Below are positions 10,393 to 19,137 of a DNA stretch of 37,099 nucleotides, in pieces (positions within the stretch are counted from its first letter, which is position 1; the number at the start of each line of letters is the position of its first letter). This stretch comes from Rhodocyclales bacterium (lineage in GTDB: Bacteria > Pseudomonadota > Gammaproteobacteria > Burkholderiales > Rhodocyclaceae). The position numbers and the translations under genes are program-made. Location: positions 1 through 37,099 of the forward strand of contig JACPUD010000034.1 in the NCBI GenBank assembly GCA_016192435.1, in the 5' to 3' direction. Under the pieces are notes generated by a model, which worked only from the letters and a program-made list of their open reading frames with translations, was not told the origin of the DNA and did no database searches.

Positions 10393-12696
10393 ATGCGCAT
10401 TGTTTGTCTGGGCGGTGGCCCCGCCGGATTGTATTTCTCGATCCTGATGAAGCAGGCCAATCCGGCCAGCGACATTACCGTTATCGAACGCAATCAGGCG
10501 GATAGCACTTTCGGCTGGGGCATCGTGTTCTCCGACAAGACCATGGACGGCTTCCGTCAGGACGATCCCCAGGTGGTCGCGGAAATCGAACGCAACTTCC
10601 ACCACTGGGACGACGTCGATGTGTTCTTCAAGGGGCGCCGGATGGTGTCGGGCGGCCACGGCTTCTGCGGCATCGGGCGTCTCAAGCTGCTGCAGATCTT
10701 CCAGGCGCGCGCGCGCGAACTCGGCGTCAAGCTCAAGTTCGAGACCGAGTTCAAGGACCCGGACGACTACTCGCGCGAATACGACCTGGTGATCGGCGCG
10801 GACGGCGTCAATTCGACCACCCGCGCCAAGTACGCCAGCCACTTCAACCCGCGCATCGACGTGCGCAAGAACCGTTTCATCTGGCTCGGCACCAAGATCA
10901 AGCTCGACGCCTTCACCTTCGCCTTCAAGGAAACCCCCTGGGGCTGGTTCAATCTGCACGCCTACCAGTTCAACGAGGAATGGGCCACCTTTATCGTCGA
11001 AACCCCGGAAGAAACCTGGCTCAAGGCCGGCATCGACCAGATGGACCCCGACCAGTCGATCGCGTTTTGCGAGGAGCTGTTCGCCGACATGCTCAATGGC
11101 GCCCGCCTGATTTCGAACGCACGCCACCTGCGCGGTTCGGCGGTCTGGCTGAAGTTCAACCGCGTGCTCTGCGAGCGCTGGTTCAAGGACAACATCGTGC
11201 TGCTCGGCGATGCCGCGCACACGGCCCATTTCACTATCGGCTCGGGCACCAAGCTGGCGATGGAGGACGCGCGAGCCCTGGTCAAGGTGCTGAGCAGCAC
11301 CGAAGGCGACGTGCCGACGCGGCTGGCGCGCTACCAGTCCGAGCGTGAAATCGAGGCGCTCAAGCTGCAGAGCGCGGCGCGCAACCGCATGACCTGGTTC
11401 GAGGACGTCGACCGCTATGTCGGCATGGAGCCGGAACAGTTCGCCTTCGCCGTGCTCACCGGCAGCCAGCGCGTCGGCCATGCCAACCAGAAGCTGCGCG
11501 ACCCGGCCTACACCGACGATTTCGACCGCTGGTTTGCCGCCCGCTGCGGCCAGCCGATCGCTCCCGGGGCGGCGCCCGTGCCGCCGATGTTCACACCCTT
11601 CAGGCTGCGCGGCCTGACCCTGGGCAACCGCGTCGTGGTTTCGCCGATGTGCATGTATTCCGCCGATCAGGGCATGCCGACCGACTTCCATCTGGTCCAT
11701 TACGGCAGCCGCGGCATGGGCGGCGCGGCGCTGCTGGTGACCGAAATGACCTGCGTTGCCGCCGATGCGCGGATCACGCCGGGTTGCACCGGCATCTGGA
11801 ACGATGCACAGGCCGGTGCCTGGCAGCGCATTGTCGACTTCATCCACGCCAACGGCGAGACCAAGGTTTCGCTGCAGATCGGCCACGCCGGACGCAAGGG
11901 TTCCACGCGCCTGGCCTGGGACGCCATCGACCAGCCGCTGCAATCCGGCAACTGGCCGCTGCTGGCGCCGTCGCCGCTGCCTTACCTGCCCGGCGTTTCG
12001 CAGACGCCGCGGGCAATGGACCGCGCCGACATGAACCGCATCAAGGCCGAGTTCGTCGCCGCCACCCGCCGTGCCGTCAGCGCCAACTTTGACATGGTCG
12101 AATTCCACGCCGCCCACGGCTACCTGATGTCCTCCTTCATTTCGCCATTGACCAACCAGCGATCGGACGAGTACGGCGGCAGCCTGGAGAACCGCTGCCG
12201 CTATCCGCTGGAAGTGTTCCGCGCCATGCGCGAGGTGTGGCCGGCCGAGAAGCCGATGTCGGTGCGCATCTCGGCCCACGACTGGGTGGCCGGCGGCAAC
12301 ACCCCGGACGACTCGGTCGCGGTCGCCAGCCTGTTCAAGGAGGCGGGCGCCGACATCATCCACGTCTCGTCGGGCCAGGTCAGCAAGGAAGAGGCGCCGG
12401 TATACGGCCGCATGTTCCAGGTGCCGTTTTCCGACCAGATCCGCAACGAACTGCAGGTGCCGACCATTGCCGTCGGCAACATCTTCGAAGCCGATCACGT
12501 CAATACCATCATCGCCGCCGGCCGTGCCGACCTCTGCGCCCTGGCGCGGCCGCATCTGGCCGATCCGGCCTGGACCCTGCATGCCGCCGCCGCACAGGGC
12601 GTCAAGGACATTGCCTGGCCGAAGCAGTACCAGGGCGGCAAGGTTCAGCTCGAACGCAATCTGGAGCGCGCGGCCCAGCTCGCGCTGGTCGCGTGA
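10393..12696 (+). CDS. Aryl-CoA monooxygenase/Old Yellow Enzyme reductase fusion
   Basis: A 767-residue two-domain flavoprotein. Residues 1 to about 385 form a PHBH-type FAD monooxygenase: GGGPAG at 7-12, [18 protein letters not shown], and the FAD-binding GDAAHTAHF at 272-280. Residues from about 400 form an Old Yellow Enzyme-type FMN barrel: Cys420 in [16 protein letters not shown] near 497, FHAAHGYL with His572/His575, [11 protein letters not shown] and a final [14 protein letters not shown]. This architecture is that of 2-aminobenzoyl-CoA monooxygenase/reductase of Azoarcus evansii and of proteins annotated salicylyl-CoA 5-hydroxylase/oxidoreductase. These hydroxylate and then reduce the ring of an aryl-CoA. 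AAGGAG six bases before the ATG fixes the start. The exact substrate (2-aminobenzoyl-CoA or salicylyl-CoA) cannot be read from sequence. It heads a five-gene operon. Confidence 0.88.
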   Translation: MRIVCLGGGPAGLYFSILMKQANPASDITVIERNQADSTFGWGIVFSDKTMDGFRQDDPQVVAEIERNFHHWDDVDVFFKGRRMVSGGHGFCGIGRLKLLQIFQARARELGVKLKFETEFKDPDDYSREYDLVIGADGVNSTTRAKYASHFNPRIDVRKNRFIWLGTKIKLDAFTFAFKETPWGWFNLHAYQFNEEWATFIVETPEETWLKAGIDQMDPDQSIAFCEELFADMLNGARLISNARHLRGSAVWLKFNRVLCERWFKDNIVLLGDAAHTAHFTIGSGTKLAMEDARALVKVLSSTEGDVPTRLARYQSEREIEALKLQSAARNRMTWFEDVDRYVGMEPEQFAFAVLTGSQRVGHANQKLRDPAYTDDFDRWFAARCGQPIAPGAAPVPPMFTPFRLRGLTLGNRVVVSPMCMYSADQGMPTDFHLVHYGSRGMGGAALLVTEMTCVAADARITPGCTGIWNDAQAGAWQRIVDFIHANGETKVSLQIGHAGRKGSTRLAWDAIDQPLQSGNWPLLAPSPLPYLPGVSQTPRAMDRADMNRIKAEFVAATRRAVSANFDMVEFHAAHGYLMSSFISPLTNQRSDEYGGSLENRCRYPLEVFRAMREVWPAEKPMSVRISAHDWVAGGNTPDDSVAVASLFKEAGADIIHVSSGQVSKEEAPVYGRMFQVPFSDQIRNELQVPTIAVGNIFEADHVNTIIAAGRADLCALARPHLADPAWTLHAAAAQGVKDIAWPKQYQGGKVQLERNLERAAQLALVA

Positions 12697-13487
12697 CCGC
12701 TGACGCGACTTCGGCCGGCAAGTCCGCGGCGCGCCACGCGCTGGTGACGGGCGGCGGGCGCGGCATCGGCGCCGCGGTCGCGGCCGCGCTGATCGCGGCC
12801 GGCCATCGCGTCACCGTGAGCGGCCGCGACAGCCGGACGCTGCAGGACATGGTGCAGCGACACGCCGGTTCCGGGCGCTGCCAGGCGGTGGTCATGGACG
12901 TTGCGGACCGTGAATCCGTCGATCAGGCAATGACGCTGGCACGCGCCGGCTTCGGCCCGATTTCGATCCTGGTGAACAACGCCGGACAGGCGGAGAGCGC
13001 GCCGTTTCTGACGACCGACGCCGACCTGTTCGAGCGCATGCTGGCGGTGAATCTGCACGGCGTGTTCCATTGCACCCAGGCCGCGCTGGGCGACATGCTC
13101 GCCGCCTCATGGGGGCGCATCGTCAATGTCGCCAGCACCGCCGGCCTGGTCGGCTATGCCTATGTCGCCGCCTACTGCGCGGCCAAGCACGGCGTGATCG
13201 GCCTGACCCGGGCGCTGGCGCTGGAATATGCGGCCAAAGGGATCACGGTCAATGCGGTCTGCCCCGGCTATACGGAAACCGACATAGTTGCCAAGGCCGT
13301 GGCGAACATCGTCGCCAAGACCGGACGCGATGAGGCGCAAGCGCGCACGGAACTGGCCAAAGGCAATCCGATGCAACGCCTGGTCACGCCGCAGGAAGTC
13401 GCCGACACCGTGCTCTGGCTCTGCGGCGCCGGTGCCGCCAGCATCAATGGACAATCGATCGCCGTGGCCGGCGGCGAAGTCATGTGA
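12693..13487 (+). CDS. SDR-family dehydrogenase, probable 3-hydroxyacyl-CoA type
   Basis: A 264-residue classical short-chain dehydrogenase. The cofactor motif TGGGRGIG is at about 19-26, VNNAGQAES follows, and the catalytic set is Ser148 (VASTAG), Tyr161 and Lys165 (YCAAK). The C-terminus ends in the usual [12 protein letters not shown]. The start is a GTG at 12693 that overlaps the upstream stop as GTGA (12693-12696); no ribosome site is evident, so translation probably depends on coupling. Within this operon it most likely oxidises the 3-hydroxyacyl-CoA, or the ring alcohol, formed after the monooxygenase step; that role is inferred from context, since SDR sequence alone does not give the substrate. 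Confidence 0.87.
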   Translation: MTADATSAGKSAARHALVTGGGRGIGAAVAAALIAAGHRVTVSGRDSRTLQDMVQRHAGSGRCQAVVMDVADRESVDQAMTLARAGFGPISILVNNAGQAESAPFLTTDADLFERMLAVNLHGVFHCTQAALGDMLAASWGRIVNVASTAGLVGYAYVAAYCAAKHGVIGLTRALALEYAAKGITVNAVCPGYTETDIVAKAVANIVAKTGRDEAQARTELAKGNPMQRLVTPQEVADTVLWLCGAGAASINGQSIAVAGGEVM

Positions 13488-13497
13488 GGAGCATCCG

Positions 13498-14352
13498 ATG
13501 AAGCATCTCGCGGGGAAACCCCACCAGTTGCCGGGCAACCGGCAAAGCCTGAAGGCCTACCAGGCACGCCATTTCAGCTATCGCGTCGAGGGCACGGTGG
13601 CCGTGGTCAGCCTCAACCGTCCCGAGCGCAAGAACCCGCTGACCTTCGATTCCTATGCCGAGCTGCGCGACCTGTTCCGCAATCTGGTCTATGCCGACGA
13701 CGTCAAGGCCGTGGTGCTGAGCGGCGAGGGCGGCAACTTCTGCTCCGGTGGCGACGTGCACGACATCATCGGCCCGCTGACCGAACTCGACATGCCGGGC
13801 CTGCTCGCCTTCACGCGCATGACCGGCGACGTGATTAAGGCCATGCGCGCCTGTCCGCAGCCGGTGGTCGCCGCCATCGACGGCATTTGCGCCGGCGCCG
13901 GCGCGCTGCTGGCGCTGGGTTCCGACCTGCGCCTGGGCACCGCGCGTTCGAAGACCGCCTTCCTGTTCTCCAGGGTCGGGCTCGCCGGCTGCGACATGGG
14001 CGCCTGCGCCATGCTGCCGCGCATGATCGGCCAGGGCCGCGCCAGCGAACTGCTGCTGACCGGCCGCGCCATGGGCGGCGAGGAGGGCGAGCGCTGGGGC
14101 TTCTTCAACCGCCTGTGCGAGCCGGAGGCCCTGCTCGCCGAGGCGGCGAAGCTGGCGCAGGACCTGGCGACCGGCCCGAGCTTCGCCCACGCCATGACCA
14201 AGAAAATGCTGCAGCAGGAATGGAACATGGGGGTCGACGAGGCCATCGAGGCCGAAGCCCAGGCCCAGGCCATCTGCATGGCGACCAACGATTTCCATCG
14301 CGCCTACCATGCCTTCGTCGCCAAACAGAAGCCGGTGTTCGAAGGGGACTGA
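13498..14352 (+). CDS. Crotonase-fold (enoyl-CoA hydratase family) protein with altered active site
   Basis: A 284-residue crotonase-superfamily protein. The CoA and oxyanion-hole segments are present ([13 protein letters not shown] about 79-90; [11 protein letters not shown] about 131-141). By eye alignment with rat enoyl-CoA hydratase, the two catalytic glutamates are not conserved: Glu144 falls at Leu137 and Glu164 at Arg159. An acid is available close by as Asp166 in GCDMGAC. This suggests isomerase, hydrolase or ring-cleavage chemistry rather than simple hydration, although such variants are common in aryl-CoA gene sets. The start at 13498 has TGAGGAGC upstream and lies ten bases after the SDR stop. 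The N-terminal 20 residues precede the fold proper. Its position between the dehydrogenases fits a beta-oxidation-like sequence. Confidence 0.85.
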   Translation: MKHLAGKPHQLPGNRQSLKAYQARHFSYRVEGTVAVVSLNRPERKNPLTFDSYAELRDLFRNLVYADDVKAVVLSGEGGNFCSGGDVHDIIGPLTELDMPGLLAFTRMTGDVIKAMRACPQPVVAAIDGICAGAGALLALGSDLRLGTARSKTAFLFSRVGLAGCDMGACAMLPRMIGQGRASELLLTGRAMGGEEGERWGFFNRLCEPEALLAEAAKLAQDLATGPSFAHAMTKKMLQQEWNMGVDEAIEAEAQAQAICMATNDFHRAYHAFVAKQKPVFEGD

Positions 14353-14353
14353 C

Positions 14354-15541
14354 ATGGCAGACACGAGCTACCTAGACTGGCCCTTCCTTGAACTCCACCA
14401 CAAGTCCCTGGCGCTCGAACTCGAGCGCTGGGCGCGGCAGAACATTGACGATGCAGCGCATGCGCGCGGCGAGGCGACCGATGCAGCCTGTATCGAGCTG
14501 GTGCGCAAGCTCGGTGCGGCGAACTGGATAAGCTATGCCGTCGGCGGCAAGGACTGGGGCGGCAGTGGCGAGACCATCGACACGCGCGCCATCTGCCTGA
14601 TCCGCGAGACCCTGGCCCGCCACTCGGGCCTGGCGGATTTCGCATTTGCCATGCAGGGTCTGGGCAGCGGCGCCATCACCTTGCACGGCAGCGACGCGCA
14701 GAAACGCAATTACCTGACGCGCGTGGTCGCAGGATCCGCCATTGCGGCCTTCGCCCTGTCGGAGCCGGAAGCCGGGTCCGACGTCGGCGCGATGCGCTGC
14801 GCCGCGCACCGGGACGGCGACAGCTATGTGCTCAATGGCGAAAAGACCTGGATTTCCAATGGCGGCATCGCGGATTTCTACGTGGTGTTCGCCCGCACCG
14901 GCGAGGCGCCCGGCACGCGCGGCATCAGCGCCTTCATCGTCGATGCGGATACGGCGGGACTGGAGATCGCCGAACGCATCGAGGTCATCGCGCCGCATCC
15001 GCTGGCGCGCCTGCGCTTCAGCCATTGCCGCATCCCGGCCGGCCAGTTGCTGGGCGAGCCCGGCCAGGGTTTCAAGCTGGCGATGCGCACGCTGGACATT
15101 TTCCGCACCTCGGTGGCCGCCGCCGCGCTGGGCTTCGCCCGGCGCGCGCTGGACGAAGCCGTGCAGCGCGCCATGGCGCGCAAAATGTTCGGCCATACCC
15201 TGGCCGATTTCCAGTTGACCCAGGCCAGGCTGGCCGACATGGCCGCCGCGATCGACGCCGCGGCGCTGCTGGTGTATCGCGCCGCCTGGTTGCGCGACCA
15301 GGGGCGGACGGTGACCCGCGAGGCGGCCATGGCCAAGATGGTCGCCACCGAATCGGCGCAGCAGGTGATCGACTCGGCGGTGCAAATCTTTGGCGGGCTC
15401 GGTGTCGTCAGCGAAGTGCCGGTGGAGCGCCTTTACCGCGACATCCGCGCGCTGCGCATCTACGAGGGCGCCACCGAAGTGCAGAAGCTGATCATCGCCC
15501 GCGAACTGCTCAAAGAAGCCGCCGCGAACGCCGCCCCATGA
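14354..15541 (+). CDS. Acyl-CoA dehydrogenase
   Basis: A 395-residue FAD enzyme of the acyl-CoA dehydrogenase family. It shows [15 protein letters not shown] and [18 protein letters not shown] (the substrate and flavin strands), [19 protein letters not shown], and the catalytic base Glu371 in [19 protein letters not shown]. The start at 14354 follows the upstream stop by one base, with GAAGGGG as ribosome site. In the operon it would oxidise a ring or ring-opened acyl-CoA to the enoyl-CoA; the exact substrate is unknown. Electrons would pass to ETF, which is not encoded here. The length is normal and all key motifs are in place. Confidence 0.93.
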   Translation: MADTSYLDWPFLELHHKSLALELERWARQNIDDAAHARGEATDAACIELVRKLGAANWISYAVGGKDWGGSGETIDTRAICLIRETLARHSGLADFAFAMQGLGSGAITLHGSDAQKRNYLTRVVAGSAIAAFALSEPEAGSDVGAMRCAAHRDGDSYVLNGEKTWISNGGIADFYVVFARTGEAPGTRGISAFIVDADTAGLEIAERIEVIAPHPLARLRFSHCRIPAGQLLGEPGQGFKLAMRTLDIFRTSVAAAALGFARRALDEAVQRAMARKMFGHTLADFQLTQARLADMAAAIDAAALLVYRAAWLRDQGRTVTREAAMAKMVATESAQQVIDSAVQIFGGLGVVSEVPVERLYRDIRALRIYEGATEVQKLIIARELLKEAAANAAP

Positions 15542-15561
15542 ATCGCCCCAAGGAGAGCAAT

Positions 15562-15993
15562 GTGAACATGAGCCAGCAGGAAGTCATGCCCGAGTCGGGT
15601 ATCCAGATACTGCAGCCCGCCGGCTGGGCCGCTCCCAAGGGCTATTCCAACGGTATTGCCGCGCGCGGCCGCACCGTGGTGGTCGGCGGGCAGATCGGCT
15701 GGGACAGTCAGTGCCGCTTCCATACCAGCGACTTCGCCGGTCAGGCCAAGCAGGCGCTGGAAAACATCGTCGCGGTGCTGGCCGAGGCCGGCGGCAAGCC
15801 CGAGCACATCATCCGCATGACCTGGTACGTGATCGACAAGCGCGAATACCTGGCGTCCTATCCGGCGCTGGGCCGCGCCTATCGCGAGGTGATCGGCCGC
15901 AATTTCCCGGCCATGACCGCGGTGCAGGTCGCCGGCCTGATGGAAGATGCGGCCCGGGTCGAAATCGAGGCGACGGCGGTCATTCCCGATTGA
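15562..15993 (+). CDS. Rid (YjgF/YER057c/UK114) family protein lacking the deaminase arginine
   Basis: A 143-residue chorismate mutase-like-fold Rid protein, normally a trimer. It has the family pattern GRTVVVGGQIGWD, QAKQALENIVAVLAEAGG, HIIRMTWYVIDKREY and a C-terminal VEIEATAVIPD. The GTG at 15562 is preferred because AAGGAG (15550-15555) stands six bases before it; an ATG at 15538 overlapping the previous stop as ATGA is an alternative. In E. coli RidA Arg105 in the PARSC segment is needed for imine/enamine hydrolysis; here the segment reads PAMTA, with Met118 in that place. By this it resembles the Rid groups without proven deaminase activity. A Rid-like protein is also part of known 2-aminobenzoyl-CoA clusters, where its role is unsettled. 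Confidence 0.88.
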   Translation: MNMSQQEVMPESGIQILQPAGWAAPKGYSNGIAARGRTVVVGGQIGWDSQCRFHTSDFAGQAKQALENIVAVLAEAGGKPEHIIRMTWYVIDKREYLASYPALGRAYREVIGRNFPAMTAVQVAGLMEDAARVEIEATAVIPD

Positions 15994-16036
15994 AGGCGCA
16001 GGATGCGGCGCGGCAACGGGCGTGCTCGCGCTGAAT

Positions 16037-16042
16037 TAAAAT
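16037..16042 (+). promoter_or_regulatory. Candidate -10 box just before the alpha/beta hydrolase
   Basis: TAAAAT ends seven bases before the ATG at 16049. If used, the transcript would begin at or next to the start codon (a leaderless message). No convincing -35 box is seen. Confidence 0.35.
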
Positions 16043-16048
16043 GTGCGG

Positions 16049-16918
16049 ATGAAAGCTTCCGCATCACAATTCCTCGACATCCGCGGCCGCCGCCTGCATG
16101 TGCGCCTCTGGGGCAGTGAGTCGGCACCCCTGCTGGTGTTGCTGCACGGCTGGTGCGATGTCTCGGCCTCCTGGCAATTCGTTGTGGACGCCCTGGCAAA
16201 GGACTGGCGCATCGTCGCGCCCGACTGGCGCGGCTTCGGCCTGTCGGCGTGGAACCATGACGTCTACTGGTTCCCCGACTACATCGCCGACCTCGACGCC
16301 TTGCTCGATCACTATTCGCCGCAGGCGCCGGTGCGCCTGGTCGGGCACAGCCTGGGCGGCAATGCAGCTTGTCTCTATGCCGGCATTCGTCCGACGCGGG
16401 TGGCGCAGCTGATCAATCTCGAAGGCCTGGGTCTGCGCCGCTACGCGCCGGACGAGGCGCCCGAACGCTACGCCAACTGGCTGGACCAGTTGCGCGATAC
16501 GCCGAGTTTCCGCTCCTATCCCGATCGCGCAGGGTTTGCTGCCCGGCTGCAAAAGGAAAACCCGCGCCTGTCGGACGAAAAGGCCAGCTTCCTGGCCCTG
16601 TGCATGGGCGAAGACGACGGCGCGGGCGGGATACATCTGGCCGCGGATCCCTTCCATCGCTGGGTCAATCCGACGATCTACCGCGTCGAGGAGGCGAAGG
16701 CGATCTGGCGCCGGGTGACGGCGCCGGTGCTGTGGGTCACGGCGGCCGACTCCGTCATCTTCAAGCAACTGTTCGCCATCGATTCCGAGGAGTACCGTAG
16801 CCGGATCGCGTGCTTTGGCGACGTGCGCGAGGTGATGCTGCAGGACTGCGGGCACAACCTGCATCACGACCAGCCGCAACAAGTGGCCCAACTGATCGAG
16901 GAATTCTTCGTCGCATGA
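16049..16918 (+). CDS. Alpha/beta hydrolase
   Basis: A 289-residue alpha/beta-hydrolase. The oxyanion-hole segment is LLHGWCDVSASWQ, the nucleophile is Ser101 in GHSLGGNAA, and the catalytic His lies in DCGHNLHHDQP near the C-terminus; the acid is probably an Asp around VTAADSVIF. The ATG at 16049 is taken; a GTG six bases earlier is possible. The gene has no ribosome site but a TAAAAT box directly upstream. It lies 55 bases after the Rid gene and overlaps the next gene by ATGA, so it may be either a late member of the aryl-CoA set (thioesterase or ring-opening hydrolase) or the first gene of the housekeeping run that follows. The substrate is unknown. Confidence 0.85.
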   Translation: MKASASQFLDIRGRRLHVRLWGSESAPLLVLLHGWCDVSASWQFVVDALAKDWRIVAPDWRGFGLSAWNHDVYWFPDYIADLDALLDHYSPQAPVRLVGHSLGGNAACLYAGIRPTRVAQLINLEGLGLRRYAPDEAPERYANWLDQLRDTPSFRSYPDRAGFAARLQKENPRLSDEKASFLALCMGEDDGAGGIHLAADPFHRWVNPTIYRVEEAKAIWRRVTAPVLWVTAADSVIFKQLFAIDSEEYRSRIACFGDVREVMLQDCGHNLHHDQPQQVAQLIEEFFVA

Positions 16919-17754
16919 AAGCCCTCAACGCCGATCTCCACTGCCATTCGACCGTGTCGGACGGGCTGCTCGCGCCGGCCGACCTGGTGCGGCGCGCCCA
17001 CGGCAACGGCGTCGAACTGCTGGCCCTGACCGACCACGACGAACTCGGCGGGCTGGCGGAGGCGCGCGCGACGGCGGACGAGGTCGGCCTGCGTTTCGTC
17101 GATGGCGTCGAAGTGTCGATTTCCTGGGGCGACGACCAGACCGTGCATATCGTCGGTCTGGCGGTCGATCCCGCCGATGCGGCATTGAGCGCCGGACTGC
17201 AGCAGATCAGGAGCGGGCGCGACGCGCGGGCCGGACGCATGGCGGCGGAGCTGGATAAGGTGGGCATCCACGGTGCCTACGCAGGCGCATTGCGTCATGC
17301 CGGCAATCCGGCGCTGGTCAGCCGTTCGCATTTCGCCCGTTACATCGTCGAGCAGGGGCATGCCAAGGACGTCAAGTCGGTGTTCGACTACTGGCTGGCC
17401 AAGGGCAAGCCGGGCTATGTCGAGCACGCCTGGGCGACGCTCGAAGACGCGCTGCGCTGGATAGTCGGCGCCGGCGGCATTGCGGTGGTCGCCCATCCGG
17501 GGCGCTACCGGCTGTCGCGCGCGGAACGGCACGAATTATTCGGCGCCTTCAAGGAACTTGGCGGGCGCGGCATCGAAGTCTTGTCGGGTTCGCACAAGGA
17601 CGACGAGGTGCGGGAGTTCTCGCGCATCGCCCGCGAGTTCGGCTTTCTTGCCTCGCGGGCCTCGGACTTTCACGGACCGGGCGAAAGCTGGATCGACCTG
17701 GGGAAAATGCCCGATCTGCCCGAGGGCCTGACGCCGGTCTGGACCCAGCTCTGA
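16915..17754 (+). CDS. rnm: PHP-domain 5'-3' exoribonuclease, RNase AM type
   Basis: A 279-residue PHP phosphoesterase of the YciV/TrpH family. In E. coli the family member is RNase AM, which trims 5' ends of short RNAs and rRNAs and also dephosphorylates 3',5'-bisphosphonucleotides. Metal ligands are visible in order: DLHCHSTVSDG at 7-17, LTDHDELGG, VDGVEVSISWG, SRSHFARYI, VAHPGRY and ASDFHGPGESW. The start at 16915 overlaps the hydrolase stop (ATGA), ruling out the longer in-frame extension. The next gene is yciO, as in E. coli, which supports the assignment. The length fits the family. Confidence 0.9.
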   Translation: MKALNADLHCHSTVSDGLLAPADLVRRAHGNGVELLALTDHDELGGLAEARATADEVGLRFVDGVEVSISWGDDQTVHIVGLAVDPADAALSAGLQQIRSGRDARAGRMAAELDKVGIHGAYAGALRHAGNPALVSRSHFARYIVEQGHAKDVKSVFDYWLAKGKPGYVEHAWATLEDALRWIVGAGGIAVVAHPGRYRLSRAERHELFGAFKELGGRGIEVLSGSHKDDEVREFSRIAREFGFLASRASDFHGPGESWIDLGKMPDLPEGLTPVWTQL

Positions 17755-17798
17755 TCGCAGCGGAGCGAAGACTTCATGCCGGCGGCGCAAAGGGCCGG

Positions 17799-17804
17799 TA
17801 AAAT
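17799..17804 (+). promoter_or_regulatory. Candidate -10 box before yciO
   Basis: TAAAAT stands 33 bases before the yciO ATG, in the 83-base gap after rnm. No clear -35 box is present. Confidence 0.3.
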
Positions 17805-17837
17805 CCCGCGCTTCGTCTTCCGTCCCCGGTTCCCGGC

Positions 17838-18464
17838 ATGGCCCAGCTATTCCACATTCATCCCGAGCATCCGCAGCCGCGCCTGATCAAGCAGGCCGCG
17901 GAAATCGCCCGGAGCGGCGGACTCATCGCCATGCCTACCGATGCCGCGTATTCGCTGGCGGGCGTCGCCGGTTATGCGCCGTTGCTCGACCGCATCCGCA
18001 GAATCCGCGGCGTGGATGAACGGCATCACTTCACGCTGATGTGTCGCGACCTGTCCGAGATCGCCACCTATGCGCGGGTGGACAATGCGCAGTATCGCCT
18101 GCTGAAGGCCTCCACGCCGGGTAGCTACACCTTCATTCTGGAAGGCACGCGCGAACTGCCGCGGCGGCTGTTGCACCCCAAGCGCAAGACCATCGGCCTG
18201 CGCGTGCCGAATCATCCGCTGGCATTGGCGTTGCTGGAAGAACTCGACGAGCCGCTGCTGACCTCGACCCTGATCCTGCCAGGATCGGAGGCGCCGCTGG
18301 CCGATGCCGACGAGATCCGCGAGCACTTGGAAAAACTGCTCGATCTGGTGATCGATGCCGGCCAGTGCGGTACGGCGATGACGACGGTGATCAACCTGAC
18401 CGGCGCCCAGCCGGAACTGGTGCGCGCCGGGCAGGGATCACTGGCGCCCTTCGGGCTCGAATGA
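17838..18464 (+). CDS. yciO: YciO, Sua5/YrdC-family protein
   Basis: A 208-residue member of the YrdC/Sua5/YciO family, related to L-threonylcarbamoyladenylate synthase (TsaC) of the tRNA t6A pathway. It shows IAMPTDAAYSLAGVAGY near residues 30-46, HHFTLMCRDLSEIATYARV, PGSYTFILEGTRELPRRLLHPKRKTIGLRVP and LLTSTLILPG. The KxR motif used by TsaC enzymes just before the FTLMC stretch is not evident (IRGVDERHHFTL), in keeping with YciO being a divergent branch whose physiological role is unsettled. The ATG at 17838 is taken. It lies between rnm and a site-2 protease gene, a common order in Betaproteobacteria. Confidence 0.9.
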   Translation: MAQLFHIHPEHPQPRLIKQAAEIARSGGLIAMPTDAAYSLAGVAGYAPLLDRIRRIRGVDERHHFTLMCRDLSEIATYARVDNAQYRLLKASTPGSYTFILEGTRELPRRLLHPKRKTIGLRVPNHPLALALLEELDEPLLTSTLILPGSEAPLADADEIREHLEKLLDLVIDAGQCGTAMTTVINLTGAQPELVRAGQGSLAPFGLE

Positions 18465-18474
18465 CGCGGTCTGC

Positions 18475-18480
18475 TAAAAT
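18475..18480 (+). promoter_or_regulatory. Candidate -10 box before the site-2 protease gene
   Basis: TAAAAT lies 11 bases before the ATG at 18492, which would leave a leader of only about five bases. There is no ribosome site and no clear -35 box. Confidence 0.35.
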
Positions 18481-18491
18481 CGCCCACTCCC

Positions 18492-19136
18492 ATGAATGTT
18501 ATCCAGACGCTGGCGATTTCCGCCCTGCCGATCATCTTTGCCATCACGCTGCACGAGGCGGCGCACGGCTATGCGGCAAGGCACTTTGGCGATCCGACGG
18601 CCTGGCAGATGGGGCGCATCAGCCTGAATCCCTTGCGCCACGTCGACATGGTGGGAACCCTGCTGGTTCCGGCGCTGATCCTGCTGGTTTCGGCAGGAGG
18701 CCTGCTGTTCGGCTGGGCCAAGCCGGTGCCGGTGAATTTCGGCAATCTGCGCCGTCCCAAGCAGGACATGCTCTGGGTTGCCGCCGCCGGGCCGGGGGCG
18801 AACCTCGTCATGGCGCTGGGCTGGGCACTGGTATTGAAGCTGGCAGTCGGCAGTCCTGACATGGTCTATGCGGAGGCACTGAAGGAAATGGCGCGGGTCG
18901 GCATCAGCATCAACGGCGTGTTGATGGTGTTGAACTTGCTGCCCTTACCGCCGCTGGACGGCGGGCGCATAGCGGTCAGTCTGTTGCCGCCGCGCGCCGC
19001 GTGGAAGTTTTCCCAGCTGGAACGCTGGGGCTTTCCGATCCTGCTGGCATTGCTGTTCCTGGGGGTGCTGGATACCATCCTGCGGCCCCTGTTGCGGGTG
19101 TTCAACACCCTGATTCGCATCCTTTTTGGTTTTTGA
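18492..19136 (+). CDS. Site-2 protease family (M50) membrane metalloprotease
   Basis: A 214-residue integral membrane protein of the short M50 family. The zinc motif HEAAH (His21, Glu22, His25) sits in the first membrane helix after MNVIQTLAISALPIIFAITL. The second conserved motif NLLPLPPLDGGRI contributes the third ligand, Asp156. Several further hydrophobic stretches are visible. Such proteins cut substrates within the membrane; the substrate here is unknown. No ribosome site precedes the ATG, and a TAAAAT box lies 11 bases upstream. The gene ends one base before trpS. The length is typical of the short, PDZ-lacking group found next to trpS and scpAB in Betaproteobacteria. Confidence 0.9.
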   Translation: MNVIQTLAISALPIIFAITLHEAAHGYAARHFGDPTAWQMGRISLNPLRHVDMVGTLLVPALILLVSAGGLLFGWAKPVPVNFGNLRRPKQDMLWVAAAGPGANLVMALGWALVLKLAVGSPDMVYAEALKEMARVGISINGVLMVLNLLPLPPLDGGRIAVSLLPPRAAWKFSQLERWGFPILLALLFLGVLDTILRPLLRVFNTLIRILFGF

Positions 19137-19137
19137 C

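Noticed and set aside
9490..12582. A very long minus-strand frame of 1030 codons
   Set aside because: It runs opposite the clear monooxygenase/OYE gene and part of rmlB in a wrong frame; its make-up (His/Arg/Gly/Val-rich) is that of a GC-rich shadow.
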